A DNA stretch of 64,000 bases from positions 1 to 64,000 of the forward strand of contig NZ_FRDN01000014.1 of the NCBI RefSeq assembly GCF_900143285.1, in the 5' to 3' direction. A program made the translations under genes and the position numbers. This document shows, piece after piece, positions 35,325 through 43,322 of the stretch. The DNA comes from Desulfitobacterium chlororespirans DSM 11544 (lineage in GTDB: Bacteria > Bacillota > Desulfitobacteriia > Desulfitobacteriales > Desulfitobacteriaceae). The notes under the pieces were generated by a model, which was given only the letters and a program-made list of their open reading frames with translations, did not search any database and had not been told where the DNA came from. Positions within the stretch are counted from its first letter, which is position 1. Every line of letters starts with the position of its first letter.

Positions 35325-35713
35325 ATGGACATTCTTAAGGATACCTGCTTGAGGCATTAAATATCGAAATTAAAGAAGTGTCTGCCGAGCGAGTGGTTGC
35401 CACAATGCCTGTTAATGAGGCGACTCGTCAGCCTGTCGGCTTGCTCCATGGCGGCGCTTCCGTAGCCTTGGCTGAAACGGTGGCAAGTATCGGCACCTGG
35501 AATCTGATCGATCAAAAAACCCAGGCGGCCGTGGGGTTGGAGATCAATGCCAACCATCTACGGGGCAAAAGAGAGGGTATCGTTACAGCTATAGGGACAC
35601 CCTTGCATAAGGGAACAAGAACTATGATTTGGGATATTCGGATCAATGATGAGGACGATAAATTGATTTGTATCTCCCGTTGTACTATGGCGATCATCGA
35701 TCAGCAGTCCTAA
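35325..35713 (+). pseudogene. PaaI-type hotdog thioesterase with early frameshift
   Basis: GAGGAGG followed by ATG 35325 opens a frame reading MDILKDT, which soon hits a stop. Shifting by one base at about 35342-35346 restores LLEALNIEIKEVSAERVVATMPV and the full hotdog domain with GLLHGGASVALAETVAS. The intact gene would encode about 129 residues acting on aromatic or medium-chain acyl-CoA. A missing base near 35344 is the simplest explanation, as a real mutation or a sequence error. A GTG at 35378 could give a shorter product lacking the first strand. Confidence 0.75.
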
Positions 35714-35746
35714 AAATCTTATTGTCAATAGTATAGGAGAATAACA

Positions 35747-36523
35747 ATGTTTGACGAACGCGCCTTGATTGCACTTTTACTATCCTTCATCGCCGGGATG
35801 GCTACCTTATTAGGGGCTTTAATTATCTTTGTCACTAAATCAAAAAACGAAAAGATCCTATCGGCTTCTCTGGGCTTTGCCGCCGGGGTGATGCTTTCCG
35901 TCTCTTTTTTGGATTTATGGACTCAGAGCCAGGCGTCCTTGATTTCATACATGGGGCATAAAATGGGCTTGCTGCTTTCCGTAGTATTCTTATTAGGCGG
36001 AATTCTCTTCGCTTTGGGCATCGACCACTTTGTCCCCCACGAGGAGCCCAGCCCTAACGAAAAGGATAAGCCTCACCAGAATTTATACCGGGTGGGGTTT
36101 GTTTCCATGCTGGCGATTATGTTTCATAATTTCCCGGAGGGAATAGCTACCTTCAGCGCCGGTTATGAAGACTTAACCATGGGCATCTCCATAGCCGTAG
36201 CCATCAGTATGCATAATATACCTGAAGGAATCACGGTGGCTATGCCCCTATACTATGCCACAGGGAAAAAGAAAGATGCCTTTAAATACACCTTTCTGTC
36301 GGGAATGGCGGAGCCTTTCGGTGCTTTGCTGGCCTTTTTGGTGCTGCGGCCCTTTATCAACAGCTTTAACCTGGGGGCAATTTTTGCTATCGTGGCCGGG
36401 ATTATGATTTATATTGCCATTGAAGAGCTGATCCCATCTTCCCGGCAATACGGCCATCCCCGTTTGGCCTTATTCGCAACCTTTGCCGGCATTATCATCA
36501 TGCCCCTAAGTCATATTTTCTGA
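35747..36523 (+). CDS. zupT: ZIP family zinc transporter ZupT
   Basis: A 258-residue, eight-helix importer for zinc and other divalent metals. The metal-site motifs MFHNFPEGIATF (helix IV) and SMHNIPEGITVAMP (helix V) are the characteristic ZupT pair. The cytoplasmic loop DHFVPHEEPSPNEKDKPH is rich in His and acidic residues. It follows the damaged thioesterase gene by 33 bp and may share its transcript. Confidence 0.93.
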   Translation: MFDERALIALLLSFIAGMATLLGALIIFVTKSKNEKILSASLGFAAGVMLSVSFLDLWTQSQASLISYMGHKMGLLLSVVFLLGGILFALGIDHFVPHEEPSPNEKDKPHQNLYRVGFVSMLAIMFHNFPEGIATFSAGYEDLTMGISIAVAISMHNIPEGITVAMPLYYATGKKKDAFKYTFLSGMAEPFGALLAFLVLRPFINSFNLGAIFAIVAGIMIYIAIEELIPSSRQYGHPRLALFATFAGIIIMPLSHIF

Positions 36524-36572
36524 TTATGGGCATAGGCTTTTACCTAAATAAATACAGGCAATGCCGTCCAAC

Positions 36573-36622
36573 AAAAATCGTTCTTTCACTCACCTAAACG
36601 TGGGGGGAAGGACGATTTTTCT
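36573..36622 (+). terminator. Terminator after zupT
   Basis: AAAAATCGTTCTTT pairs imperfectly with AAGGACGATTTTT; a T-run follows. Confidence 0.7.
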
Positions 36623-36706
36623 TTAAGGGGATCAGCAATCAGGGGATAAAACAGTCCTAATGATGGATAATAAGGGTAACTAATGATCTTAGACGAGGGT
36701 GAAGAA

Positions 36707-37435
36707 ATGAGTGAAGGTTTAGTCGTTGTTGTCCGTTCCCTGATCGGTTTTTTTTCGCTGCTTATTTTTGCAAGAATTATCGGCAAATCCCAAATCAGTC
36801 AATTAACCTTTTTTGATTATGTGCTGGGAATTACCATTGGTTCCATGGCCGCCTCGTTGGCCACAGATTTATCCAGCAGGGCATGGCCCCATTGGGTGGC
36901 CTTGATCACCTGGGCCGCTCTGGGCTATGTCATGGAAAAGATCACTATCAAATGGCGTTATGCCGCTAAATTCTTGGAAGGGGAACCGGTTATTGTCGTG
37001 ATGAGCGGTAAGATTATGGATGACGCGTTGCGAAAAACTAACTATCGTATCTCCGAGCTCATGGGGTTGCTCCGCAACAAAGGCATCTTCGATGTCAGTC
37101 AAGTGGATTTTGCCATCCTCGAGCCCAATGGTCAGCTCTCCGTGCTGCAAAAGCCGGAGAACCTGCCTTTAACACCTAAGGATATGAATATTAAAGCGTC
37201 CTCCTCGGGGATTAGCTCCGAACTTATCTATGATGGCATGATTGTGGAACAGAATTTAAGACAGTTTAAAAAAGACAAAAAGTGGCTGCAAAAAGAGTTG
37301 AAAAAGCAGGGGATAAAGGATGTGTCCGAGGTGTTTTTTGCCTCTCTTAACCCCGCCGGGAGCCTTTACATTGATCTCTATAAGGATCGCCTGCAAAATC
37401 CTGTGGATATAGGGGATTATAAAGGACCTTACTAA
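36707..37435 (+). CDS. YetF/DUF421 family membrane protein
   Basis: A protein of about 242 residues with three N-terminal hydrophobic segments (SLIGFFSLLIFARIIGKSQISQLTFFDYVLGITIGSMAA in outline) followed by two soluble YetF repeats (EGEPVIVVMSGKIMDDALRKTNYR; RQFKKDKKWLQKELKKQGI). YetF-type proteins are common in Firmicutes, several under sporulation control in Bacillus; the molecular role is unknown. GAGGGTG precedes ATG 36707. Paired with the DUF4363 gene 13 bp downstream. Confidence 0.9.
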   Translation: MSEGLVVVVRSLIGFFSLLIFARIIGKSQISQLTFFDYVLGITIGSMAASLATDLSSRAWPHWVALITWAALGYVMEKITIKWRYAAKFLEGEPVIVVMSGKIMDDALRKTNYRISELMGLLRNKGIFDVSQVDFAILEPNGQLSVLQKPENLPLTPKDMNIKASSSGISSELIYDGMIVEQNLRQFKKDKKWLQKELKKQGIKDVSEVFFASLNPAGSLYIDLYKDRLQNPVDIGDYKGPY

Positions 37436-37448
37436 GGAGAGAAAACTC

Positions 37449-37814
37449 ATGAGAAAATTCTTAGTGATCAGCATTCCTATTGTTACGATTGTGTTCTTTG
37501 TGCTCCTCATGCAAAGCGGAAATTTTTTAAAACATCCTTTCGGCAATGAAGAGGGGGTACCGGCCAAGCTCGAACAGATGATTCAAGAAGTTCAAAAAGA
37601 GAATTGGGATTCTGCCCTGAATCATTGGGATGGTCTGGCCCGGGATTGGGATAAAGTCGTTAAACGGGTCCAGTTCAGTGCAGAGCGCAACGAGATCAAT
37701 GACTTCACTGTAAGCATTGCCCGCTTAAGGGGAGCTATCGAAGCCCAGGATAAATCCAGCGGCCTTCAGCTGCTTTATGAGGCCTATGAACATTGGGAGG
37801 ATCTTGGCCAGTGA
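37449..37814 (+). CDS. DUF4363 protein
   Basis: A 121-residue protein with a single N-terminal hydrophobic segment (FLVISIPIVTIVFFVLLMQSG) and an extracytoplasmic helical domain containing WDSALNHWDGLARDWDKVV and LRGAIEAQDKSSGLQLLYEAYEHWEDLGQ. DUF4363 proteins are commonly encoded next to YetF-like genes, as here, and probably work with them at the membrane. AAGGAG lies before the ATG. Confidence 0.85.
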   Translation: MRKFLVISIPIVTIVFFVLLMQSGNFLKHPFGNEEGVPAKLEQMIQEVQKENWDSALNHWDGLARDWDKVVKRVQFSAERNEINDFTVSIARLRGAIEAQDKSSGLQLLYEAYEHWEDLGQ

Positions 37815-37817
37815 GCG

Positions 37818-37858
37818 AAAATGCCCTTCCGGGCACTTAAGCCGGAAGGGCATTTTTT
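37818..37858. terminator. Bidirectional terminator
   Basis: AAAATGCCCTTCCGG and CCGGAAGGGCATTTTTT form a 15-bp stem with A and T runs on either side. It serves the DUF4363 unit and the convergent lactate permease gene. Confidence 0.9.
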
Positions 37859-37884
37859 CACGCTTATCCATGGGGGAAAAGCAA

Positions 37885-39546
37885 TCAGCCGCCGCTGCTG
37901 GAGATTGTGGGCATCAGCCCAGGTGTAAGATAGGCCTCCAGGAAGATGAGCACCATCACGATAAGCAGGAGATAAACGGAATACTTGGCCGTTTTACGGA
38001 AAATCTCATTTTCTTTACCAATCAATCCTGTGGCGGCGCAAGCAATGGCAATGGATTGTGGTGAGATGAGTTTACCCATGGAACCCCCTAACAAGTTTGC
38101 TGTTACCGTCAGAACAGGGTTCATGCCCAGCTGAGTGGCGGTAACTTTCTGCAGCATACCAAACAAGGCACCTGAGGAAGTAACGGAGCCGGTGAGGAAT
38201 ACGCCAAGCCAGCCGAGAACCGGAGAGAAGAAGGGGAAAAGCATACCCGTAGAGGCAAAGGCTAAGCCAAGGGTAAAGGACATTCCGGAATAATTGGCTA
38301 ACCAGGCCAGACCGAGAACGGACATAATCGTGATTAAGGAAAAAGCTAATTGTTTCATGGTTTTCCCGAAAACTTTTACCGCGGTGGCAGGAGATATTCT
38401 CAGAATAAAGAGGGTAATGACCGCCGAGATAAGCATAGCTGTTCCGGCATAGCCAAAAATATCCCATTTATAGCTGGCGGCATAAATGGTCGGTTCTGTG
38501 ACGATGGGAGCGGCTTGCATAACAAAACCATGCAGGCCGGGCCATTCTTTAATATTGATGAACCATTGCAGATCATTAGCGACGAAGCTTTTAAATTGGG
38601 GCGTTCCCCAGATGCCCATTAAAACCATCAGAACCAGGTAAGGCGACCAGGCTTTGAAGATTTGCCCGCCGGAATATTGATTTTTAACCACTTTGGGAAC
38701 TTCCGGATCATTTGCAAAACGCCATAAGGTTTTGGGTTTCCAAACTCTGATAAACAGTCCTGTGGCGACAATGGAAACCACCGAACCCACGACGCTGGGC
38801 AGCATAGGACCATTAAGTTTGGCCAGGAAGTAAAAGGGGATAGCGAAGCTCAAGCCACTGACCAGGGCGGCCGGGATGACTTCCTTAGTCGCTTTCCAAC
38901 CGCATAGGACAAGGAGCATGGCGATGGGGATAATAATGCAGAATAAGGACATATTGATTGCTAAGCCATGAGCCAGTACCGCATCGTTCATAGCGGTAAC
39001 CTTACCCATTGTGATCGTAGGCGTTCCCACCGGACCAAAGGGCACGGGAGGAACATTGGCGACTAAGCAGATGACAGCGGCCGGTACAGCAGGGAAGCCC
39101 AAGCCGATAAGTATGGCGGCAGCCACAGCGACAGGAGCGCCTTGACCTGCTGCCCCTTCCATGAAAGCAGAGAAGGAAAAGGCGATCAGCAGAGCCTGCA
39201 GACGCCTGTCACTGGATAAGGAAGCGATTGACCCTTTGATCACATCAAAGGCGCCCGCCTCAACAGTAAGGTTATAAAAGAAGACAGCCGTAATAATAAT
39301 CCAGCCGATCGGGAATAAACCATTCATAATACCAAGAATTGCAGCGGAGAAAGCCACACTGACGGGCATGCCATAAAGGAGCACTACATCCACAAAAGCA
39401 ATGAGCAGAGTCAATACACCGGCTATATGGCCTTTCATCTTCTTGATGGCCAATGCCCAGAAGAGGAAGAATATTGGGATAGCAACGACAAGGGCTGTCA
39501 GAAATAAATTGTCCCCAAGAGCAGTATAATTTTGAGTCCATGCCAT
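37885..39546 (-). CDS. lctP: L-lactate permease, LctP/LldP family
   Basis: A 553-residue secondary transporter with about 13 hydrophobic segments. Family segments include AFSFSAFMEGAAGQGAPVAVAAAIL near residue 110, VPPVPFGPVGTPTI and the C-terminal VTSSGALFGMLQKVTA and GGSMGKLISPQSIAIACAATG. It imports lactate or glycolate with protons. GGAGG precedes the ATG, and a promoter with a flanking dyad lies about 135-165 bp upstream. No lactate dehydrogenase genes are adjacent. Confidence 0.93.
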   Translation of the reverse strand: MAWTQNYTALGDNLFLTALVVAIPIFFLFWALAIKKMKGHIAGVLTLLIAFVDVVLLYGMPVSVAFSAAILGIMNGLFPIGWIIITAVFFYNLTVEAGAFDVIKGSIASLSSDRRLQALLIAFSFSAFMEGAAGQGAPVAVAAAILIGLGFPAVPAAVICLVANVPPVPFGPVGTPTITMGKVTAMNDAVLAHGLAINMSLFCIIIPIAMLLVLCGWKATKEVIPAALVSGLSFAIPFYFLAKLNGPMLPSVVGSVVSIVATGLFIRVWKPKTLWRFANDPEVPKVVKNQYSGGQIFKAWSPYLVLMVLMGIWGTPQFKSFVANDLQWFINIKEWPGLHGFVMQAAPIVTEPTIYAASYKWDIFGYAGTAMLISAVITLFILRISPATAVKVFGKTMKQLAFSLITIMSVLGLAWLANYSGMSFTLGLAFASTGMLFPFFSPVLGWLGVFLTGSVTSSGALFGMLQKVTATQLGMNPVLTVTANLLGGSMGKLISPQSIAIACAATGLIGKENEIFRKTAKYSVYLLLIVMVLIFLEAYLTPGLMPTISSSGG

Positions 39547-39678
39547 AAGGAATCCGCCTCCATCTTCTTTTATTCAGTTTTTATCGCAAAGAAACTGCTT
39601 ATGGTCCCATACTTAGCCCCCCTTATCATATGGCTAAGCGGTCATACCACGAAGGAGAAAGTTACCGCTTTCACTTTT

Positions 39679-39714
39679 AATTGTATAGGTTCTTCGCTGA
39701 GAGTCAATACAATT
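39679..39714 (-). promoter_or_regulatory. lctP promoter with flanking inverted repeat
   Basis: On the minus strand, TTGACT (39707-39702) and TACAAT (39685-39680) are 16 bp apart. AATTGTAT (39679-39686) and ATACAATT (39707-39714) are an exact inverted repeat covering both boxes. This geometry fits repression by a dimeric regulator, perhaps a GntR/LldR-type lactate sensor (inference). Confidence 0.55.
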
Positions 39715-39970
39715 GTACCGACAATCATTCTGTAAATTCTGTGAAATCACTAATATTTCGACAGATATTTCCTGGTTATTTCTTGCACTCAGGTTGGAAA
39801 TTCAGGTGTCTTTAAGGTAGGATTGTGCTGTTTTTTGGTAAATAAAGCAGTATTATAGAATTAAAAGTTAAAAATTGAAGATTGATAGGGTTTATATGGA
39901 AAGAGCTTATAGGTTTATATCGAAAAGGGTTTATAGCAAACAAGCACGGTTTGAAACTATGCTGAGGGGA

Positions 39971-40018
39971 CTGAAAAGAAGCAAGCATGCCGGCTTGAGC
40001 ATGCTTGCTTCTTTTCAG
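39971..40018. terminator. Strong terminator hairpin of amidase gene
   Basis: Positions 39971-39990 are the exact reverse complement of 39999-40018, with an 8-nt loop and AAAAGAAG/CTTCTTTT at the base. It can act in either direction. Confidence 0.85.
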
Positions 40019-40042
40019 TCGATAAGTCGATAAGTGGCGCGT

Positions 40043-42622
40043 TTAATCCTTTGGTATTGGGGTCGTGAAATATGCATAGATTCCTCTGAAGATGCCCGCC
40101 GCCGCATTTTCGCGGAAGGTTTGATTCTGCAGACGGGCCTCTTCATAGGGATTGGATATAAAGGCAATTTCCAGGAGAATCGCCGGAATCTTAGTATTGT
40201 TTAAAACGTAAAGATTGCCTGGTTTAACCCCCCGGTCTGTGGTTTTAATAATGTCAATCACCGAGGTGCGGATACTGCCGGCCAGATGCAAGCTTTCCAC
40301 ATTCTTTGGGTTAGCCGCTGAGTAGAAAACCGTCGTGCCATTGACTGCAGGATTAGTGAACGCATCATTATGGATACTGATAAAAAGATCGGCATTGCAG
40401 GAATTGGCCAGAGCCACACGAGCCTTGAGATCCTCAAGTTCTGTATATTTGGAGGCCGTGCAGGGTGAACTGTCATCCTCACGGGTCATCAGAACTTCCG
40501 CACCCGCTTGAGTCAGGATATCTTTTAAAGCAAGGGCGATGGGTAAGGTGTTGTCTTTCTCGTGGGTTTTGGACGGCCCCGAAGCTCCGGGATCCGGTCC
40601 ACCATGGCCAGGGTCCAGCATAATCACTTTTCCGGCTAAGGCGTACTCGGGAAGATCGATAAAGGGATCCACCGGAATTTCCAGAGCAGGATCATATTCG
40701 GTGCTGACAGGGGGAGCGGGCTCTTCCGGGTCATCAGGCTCCTCTTCCGGTGGCTCTTCTTTCTTAATCTCTGCAGGCAGGGCCGGGAATTCCCGCAGAT
40801 TTTCCTTGTATTTAGAGGATGCCTTCCCTTCAATAATGGACTGAGCCGTTGAACTAATCACTCCGGAGCCCCCGAGGATATAGACTGTACCATTGACGCT
40901 TAAATCGATGGTTATCGCGGGAAGAGTCTCTTCACTGGGGGGATTAGGATTGACAGCAGGTTCTTCAGTCTTGGGATCATCTGCTTTATCTCCATCGGTA
41001 TTTTCCACAATCTCCACATATTCGCCGGATACCCAGCCGGTCTGGGAGTCAAAGCTTATTTTATACCAGCCGTTTTCCTCTTCAATTATTTCAAAAAGGG
41101 TGCCCCCAGAAACTGTCGTTATTTTTTCTCCGGTGGCGGCGGGAGTGGCCCTAAGATTCAGACCATTGGCAGCTGTGCTTTTGCCCTTTTTGGGGGCAGG
41201 TGGAGAGGCGGGAGGAGGATCTGATGCCTCAGATGAGATTAAAGAGACATATTCAGCGGAAATCCATCCCGTCTTGGTCTCGTAAGTGGTTTGGTACCAG
41301 CCGCTTTGTTCAGCGAGAATCTGAATAGTCGTGTCTTTAGGAATCGTCACTAATTTTTCTCCGCTGGAGGAAGGATTATCCCTCAGGTTCAAGCCATTGG
41401 CTGCCGTAATCATCCCCTGGCGCGTTTGCGGTTCAGCCGGCTTGACAGGCTGGTTATCTGAACCGGATGGATCGACAAGGGTTAAATACTCAGCGGCAAC
41501 CCAACCGGTCTGGTCAGCAAAGGTGGTCTTATACCAGCCGGCCTGCTCCTCAAGCAGGGTGATTAATGTTCCTTGAGGGATTGTCACAAGCTTTGCTCCG
41601 GAGGAGGAAGGACTTTCACGCAGGTTCAATCCGCCGGCGGGAGTGATTTTGGCCTGCTTAGGCCGGGTCGTCGGAGTTCCCGGAGTTTCTGAAGTTCCCG
41701 GGCTTTGACGGGGAGGCTCCACTTTCATATGTTCGCGCATGTATGTATAGACGGTGGTCGGAATATCTTCCTTTTCGGTCAACAAAAGAGGCGCTTTATA
41801 TTTGGCAGCCAGAACGGTTCCCGCTACCGCATCGGGGAAGGTAATGCCTGATGCTAAGAAAAGATCATCGGTTTCATAGGAATCCTGCACAAAAGACACG
41901 ACAGCGGCGTTGGTCTCATAACGGTCTTGACCACCGAGACGGGTTTCTATGGAAAAACCGTGCTCCGTAAGGCCTTCCGAAGGGATGGCACCCTCGCCGC
42001 CGATGACAATAATCTGGCTGGGCTGAGCTTCATTAAGATAATTGAGAACGGATTCCGGCATCTTTTTCGAGGTGAGGATGATGGGAATTTGTTTTATCCC
42101 GGCAAAGCTTGCCGCTGATAAGGCGTCAGGAAAAGTATCCCCATTGGCCAGAATGACGACATCATTGGGAACCTTTTGGGCGAGAAGGACAGAGGTTTCG
42201 TAACGGTTTTGACCACCGATCCGTTCGACAACGATAGGGAAATCAAATTTCCCCAGCTCCTCTTCAATCGCGGGCTTAAGCACCCCCGTTCCCCCCAGGA
42301 GAACTACCCTGCCGGGCTGAAGACGTTTAAGCTCAGCCACGACTCTTGTATCCAAAGTCGTACCTTGAGTAAGCAGGATCGGAGCATTGAGGCTTACGGC
42401 AAAGGGAGTGGAGGCGATGGAGTCCGGGAAGTCGGCATACTCACAGAGAATCACCGTATCGGCAGAGGTCCAGCCCTTTTCCGAGATACTTAAGGCGGTG
42501 GCCACCCGATCCTGGCCGGACAATCGCTCGATGGGATAAGCCAAGGGGCTGGCCCACACACTTATAGAAGCACTTACCACCAGGGTAAGCGAAGTAATTA
42601 GAGTAAAAATTACTTTTTTCAC
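40043..42622 (-). CDS. Secreted cell-wall amidase with CWB2 and SH3 repeats
   Basis: The 859-residue product has a signal peptide (about 1-24). Three CWB2 repeats span residues about 33-305 (RLSGQDRVATAL, RIGGQNRYETS, RLGGQDRYETN), which bind anionic wall polymer. Three bacterial SH3 repeats follow at about 325-555, each with GLNLR and GWY...TGW. An isolated CWB2-like piece (VYILGGSGVISSTAQSII) precedes a proline/glutamate-rich linker. The C-terminal Amidase_3 domain (about 670-850) has MLDPGHGGPDPGA, DLFISIHND and LLEIAFISN zinc/catalytic motifs. It cleaves the amide between N-acetylmuramic acid and L-alanine. Confidence 0.93.
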   Translation of the reverse strand: MKKVIFTLITSLTLVVSASISVWASPLAYPIERLSGQDRVATALSISEKGWTSADTVILCEYADFPDSIASTPFAVSLNAPILLTQGTTLDTRVVAELKRLQPGRVVLLGGTGVLKPAIEEELGKFDFPIVVERIGGQNRYETSVLLAQKVPNDVVILANGDTFPDALSAASFAGIKQIPIILTSKKMPESVLNYLNEAQPSQIIVIGGEGAIPSEGLTEHGFSIETRLGGQDRYETNAAVVSFVQDSYETDDLFLASGITFPDAVAGTVLAAKYKAPLLLTEKEDIPTTVYTYMREHMKVEPPRQSPGTSETPGTPTTRPKQAKITPAGGLNLRESPSSSGAKLVTIPQGTLITLLEEQAGWYKTTFADQTGWVAAEYLTLVDPSGSDNQPVKPAEPQTRQGMITAANGLNLRDNPSSSGEKLVTIPKDTTIQILAEQSGWYQTTYETKTGWISAEYVSLISSEASDPPPASPPAPKKGKSTAANGLNLRATPAATGEKITTVSGGTLFEIIEEENGWYKISFDSQTGWVSGEYVEIVENTDGDKADDPKTEEPAVNPNPPSEETLPAITIDLSVNGTVYILGGSGVISSTAQSIIEGKASSKYKENLREFPALPAEIKKEEPPEEEPDDPEEPAPPVSTEYDPALEIPVDPFIDLPEYALAGKVIMLDPGHGGPDPGASGPSKTHEKDNTLPIALALKDILTQAGAEVLMTREDDSSPCTASKYTELEDLKARVALANSCNADLFISIHNDAFTNPAVNGTTVFYSAANPKNVESLHLAGSIRTSVIDIIKTTDRGVKPGNLYVLNNTKIPAILLEIAFISNPYEEARLQNQTFRENAAAGIFRGIYAYFTTPIPKD

Positions 42623-42784
42623 CGTTTCATCCTTTCTTATGTGCTTTTACGTCGATTATACCATAATATTTGCCTGGTTTAGAGTTAAATATGTAAAATA
42701 GGAAAAAAGGCCCACGCTCATACATAAAAGGGTTCGCTGATCTCACATACTAATTGAGATTAAAACTTTGGAGAGTGAAGATAT

Positions 42785-43105
42785 ATGGACCATAGTGAAG
42801 AGATACGATCCTGGCAGCGAGTCGTTTATTACATTCTGGGCGTGATTGAAGTACTCTTGGCTTTCCGCCTGATCTTTAAACTACTGGGAGCAAATCCGGT
42901 CAGCGGCTTTGTCTCAGCAATCTATTCTTTGACCAATCTGCTGATGAGTCCTTTTCTGGGAATTTTCCGCACCGCTTCCGCCCGGGGGGTTGAGACTCAG
43001 GCCGTTTTGGAACCGGCGACCCTAGTGGCGATGATTGTTTACGCGGTGATCGCCTGGGGAATCGCCAAATTGATCGAGATTATGAAACGACCCAAAAAGG
43101 TTTGA
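42785..43105 (+). CDS. YggT family membrane protein
   Basis: A 106-residue protein with three hydrophobic segments and the YggT pattern (VIEVLLAFRLIFKLLGANPVSGFVSAIYSLTNLLMSPFLGIF). YggT-type proteins are linked to osmotic tolerance or cell-division gene clusters in some bacteria; here the gene stands alone upstream of topoisomerase IV with its own terminator. GGAGAG lies before the ATG. Confidence 0.88.
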   Translation: MDHSEEIRSWQRVVYYILGVIEVLLAFRLIFKLLGANPVSGFVSAIYSLTNLLMSPFLGIFRTASARGVETQAVLEPATLVAMIVYAVIAWGIAKLIEIMKRPKKV

Positions 43106-43127
43106 CGTCAATGGCTTTCTGAATGGG

Positions 43128-43166
43128 AAAAATAGCCCGCTGGTCTAGTACCGCAGGCTATTTTTT
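43128..43166 (+). terminator. Terminator after yggT-like gene
   Basis: AAAAATAGCCCGC pairs with GC(A)GGCTATTTTTT. Confidence 0.8.
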
Positions 43167-43251
43167 ATCTTGGGAAGAGGAAAATGTTTAGTGCTTAGCG
43201 AAAGAGAGAAAAATACTCGTGTAAAATCAATAGTAAAGCTTGCCATATTCA

Positions 43252-43279
43252 TTTACTCAGCTGTTTGTGATAGTATAAT
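43252..43279 (+). promoter_or_regulatory. Candidate parE-parC promoter
   Basis: TTTACT at 43252-43257 and TATAAT at 43274-43279 are 16 bp apart, about 45 bp before the parE start. Confidence 0.55.
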
Positions 43280-43322
43280 AAAGTTGTTTATTTTGCTGGT
43301 GTGACGAAAGGGAGGAAGTATT

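Larger units (their letters stand above)
39547..40042. other. Intergenic region between lctP and the wall-amidase gene
   Basis: The lctP side contains the promoter and dyad at 39679-39714. The amidase side contains the terminator at 39971-40018. The middle (about 39730-39960) is AT-rich, with repeats of GGTTTATA-like words near 39888-39935. No gene was recognised in it. Confidence 0.6.

Noticed and set aside
40893-41576. Plus-strand frames opposite the wall amidase and DNA-level similarity of the SH3 repeats as a mobile or CRISPR-like repeat
   Set aside because: The repeats are about 230-bp coding modules of one protein on the minus strand; the opposite frames are shadows of them.
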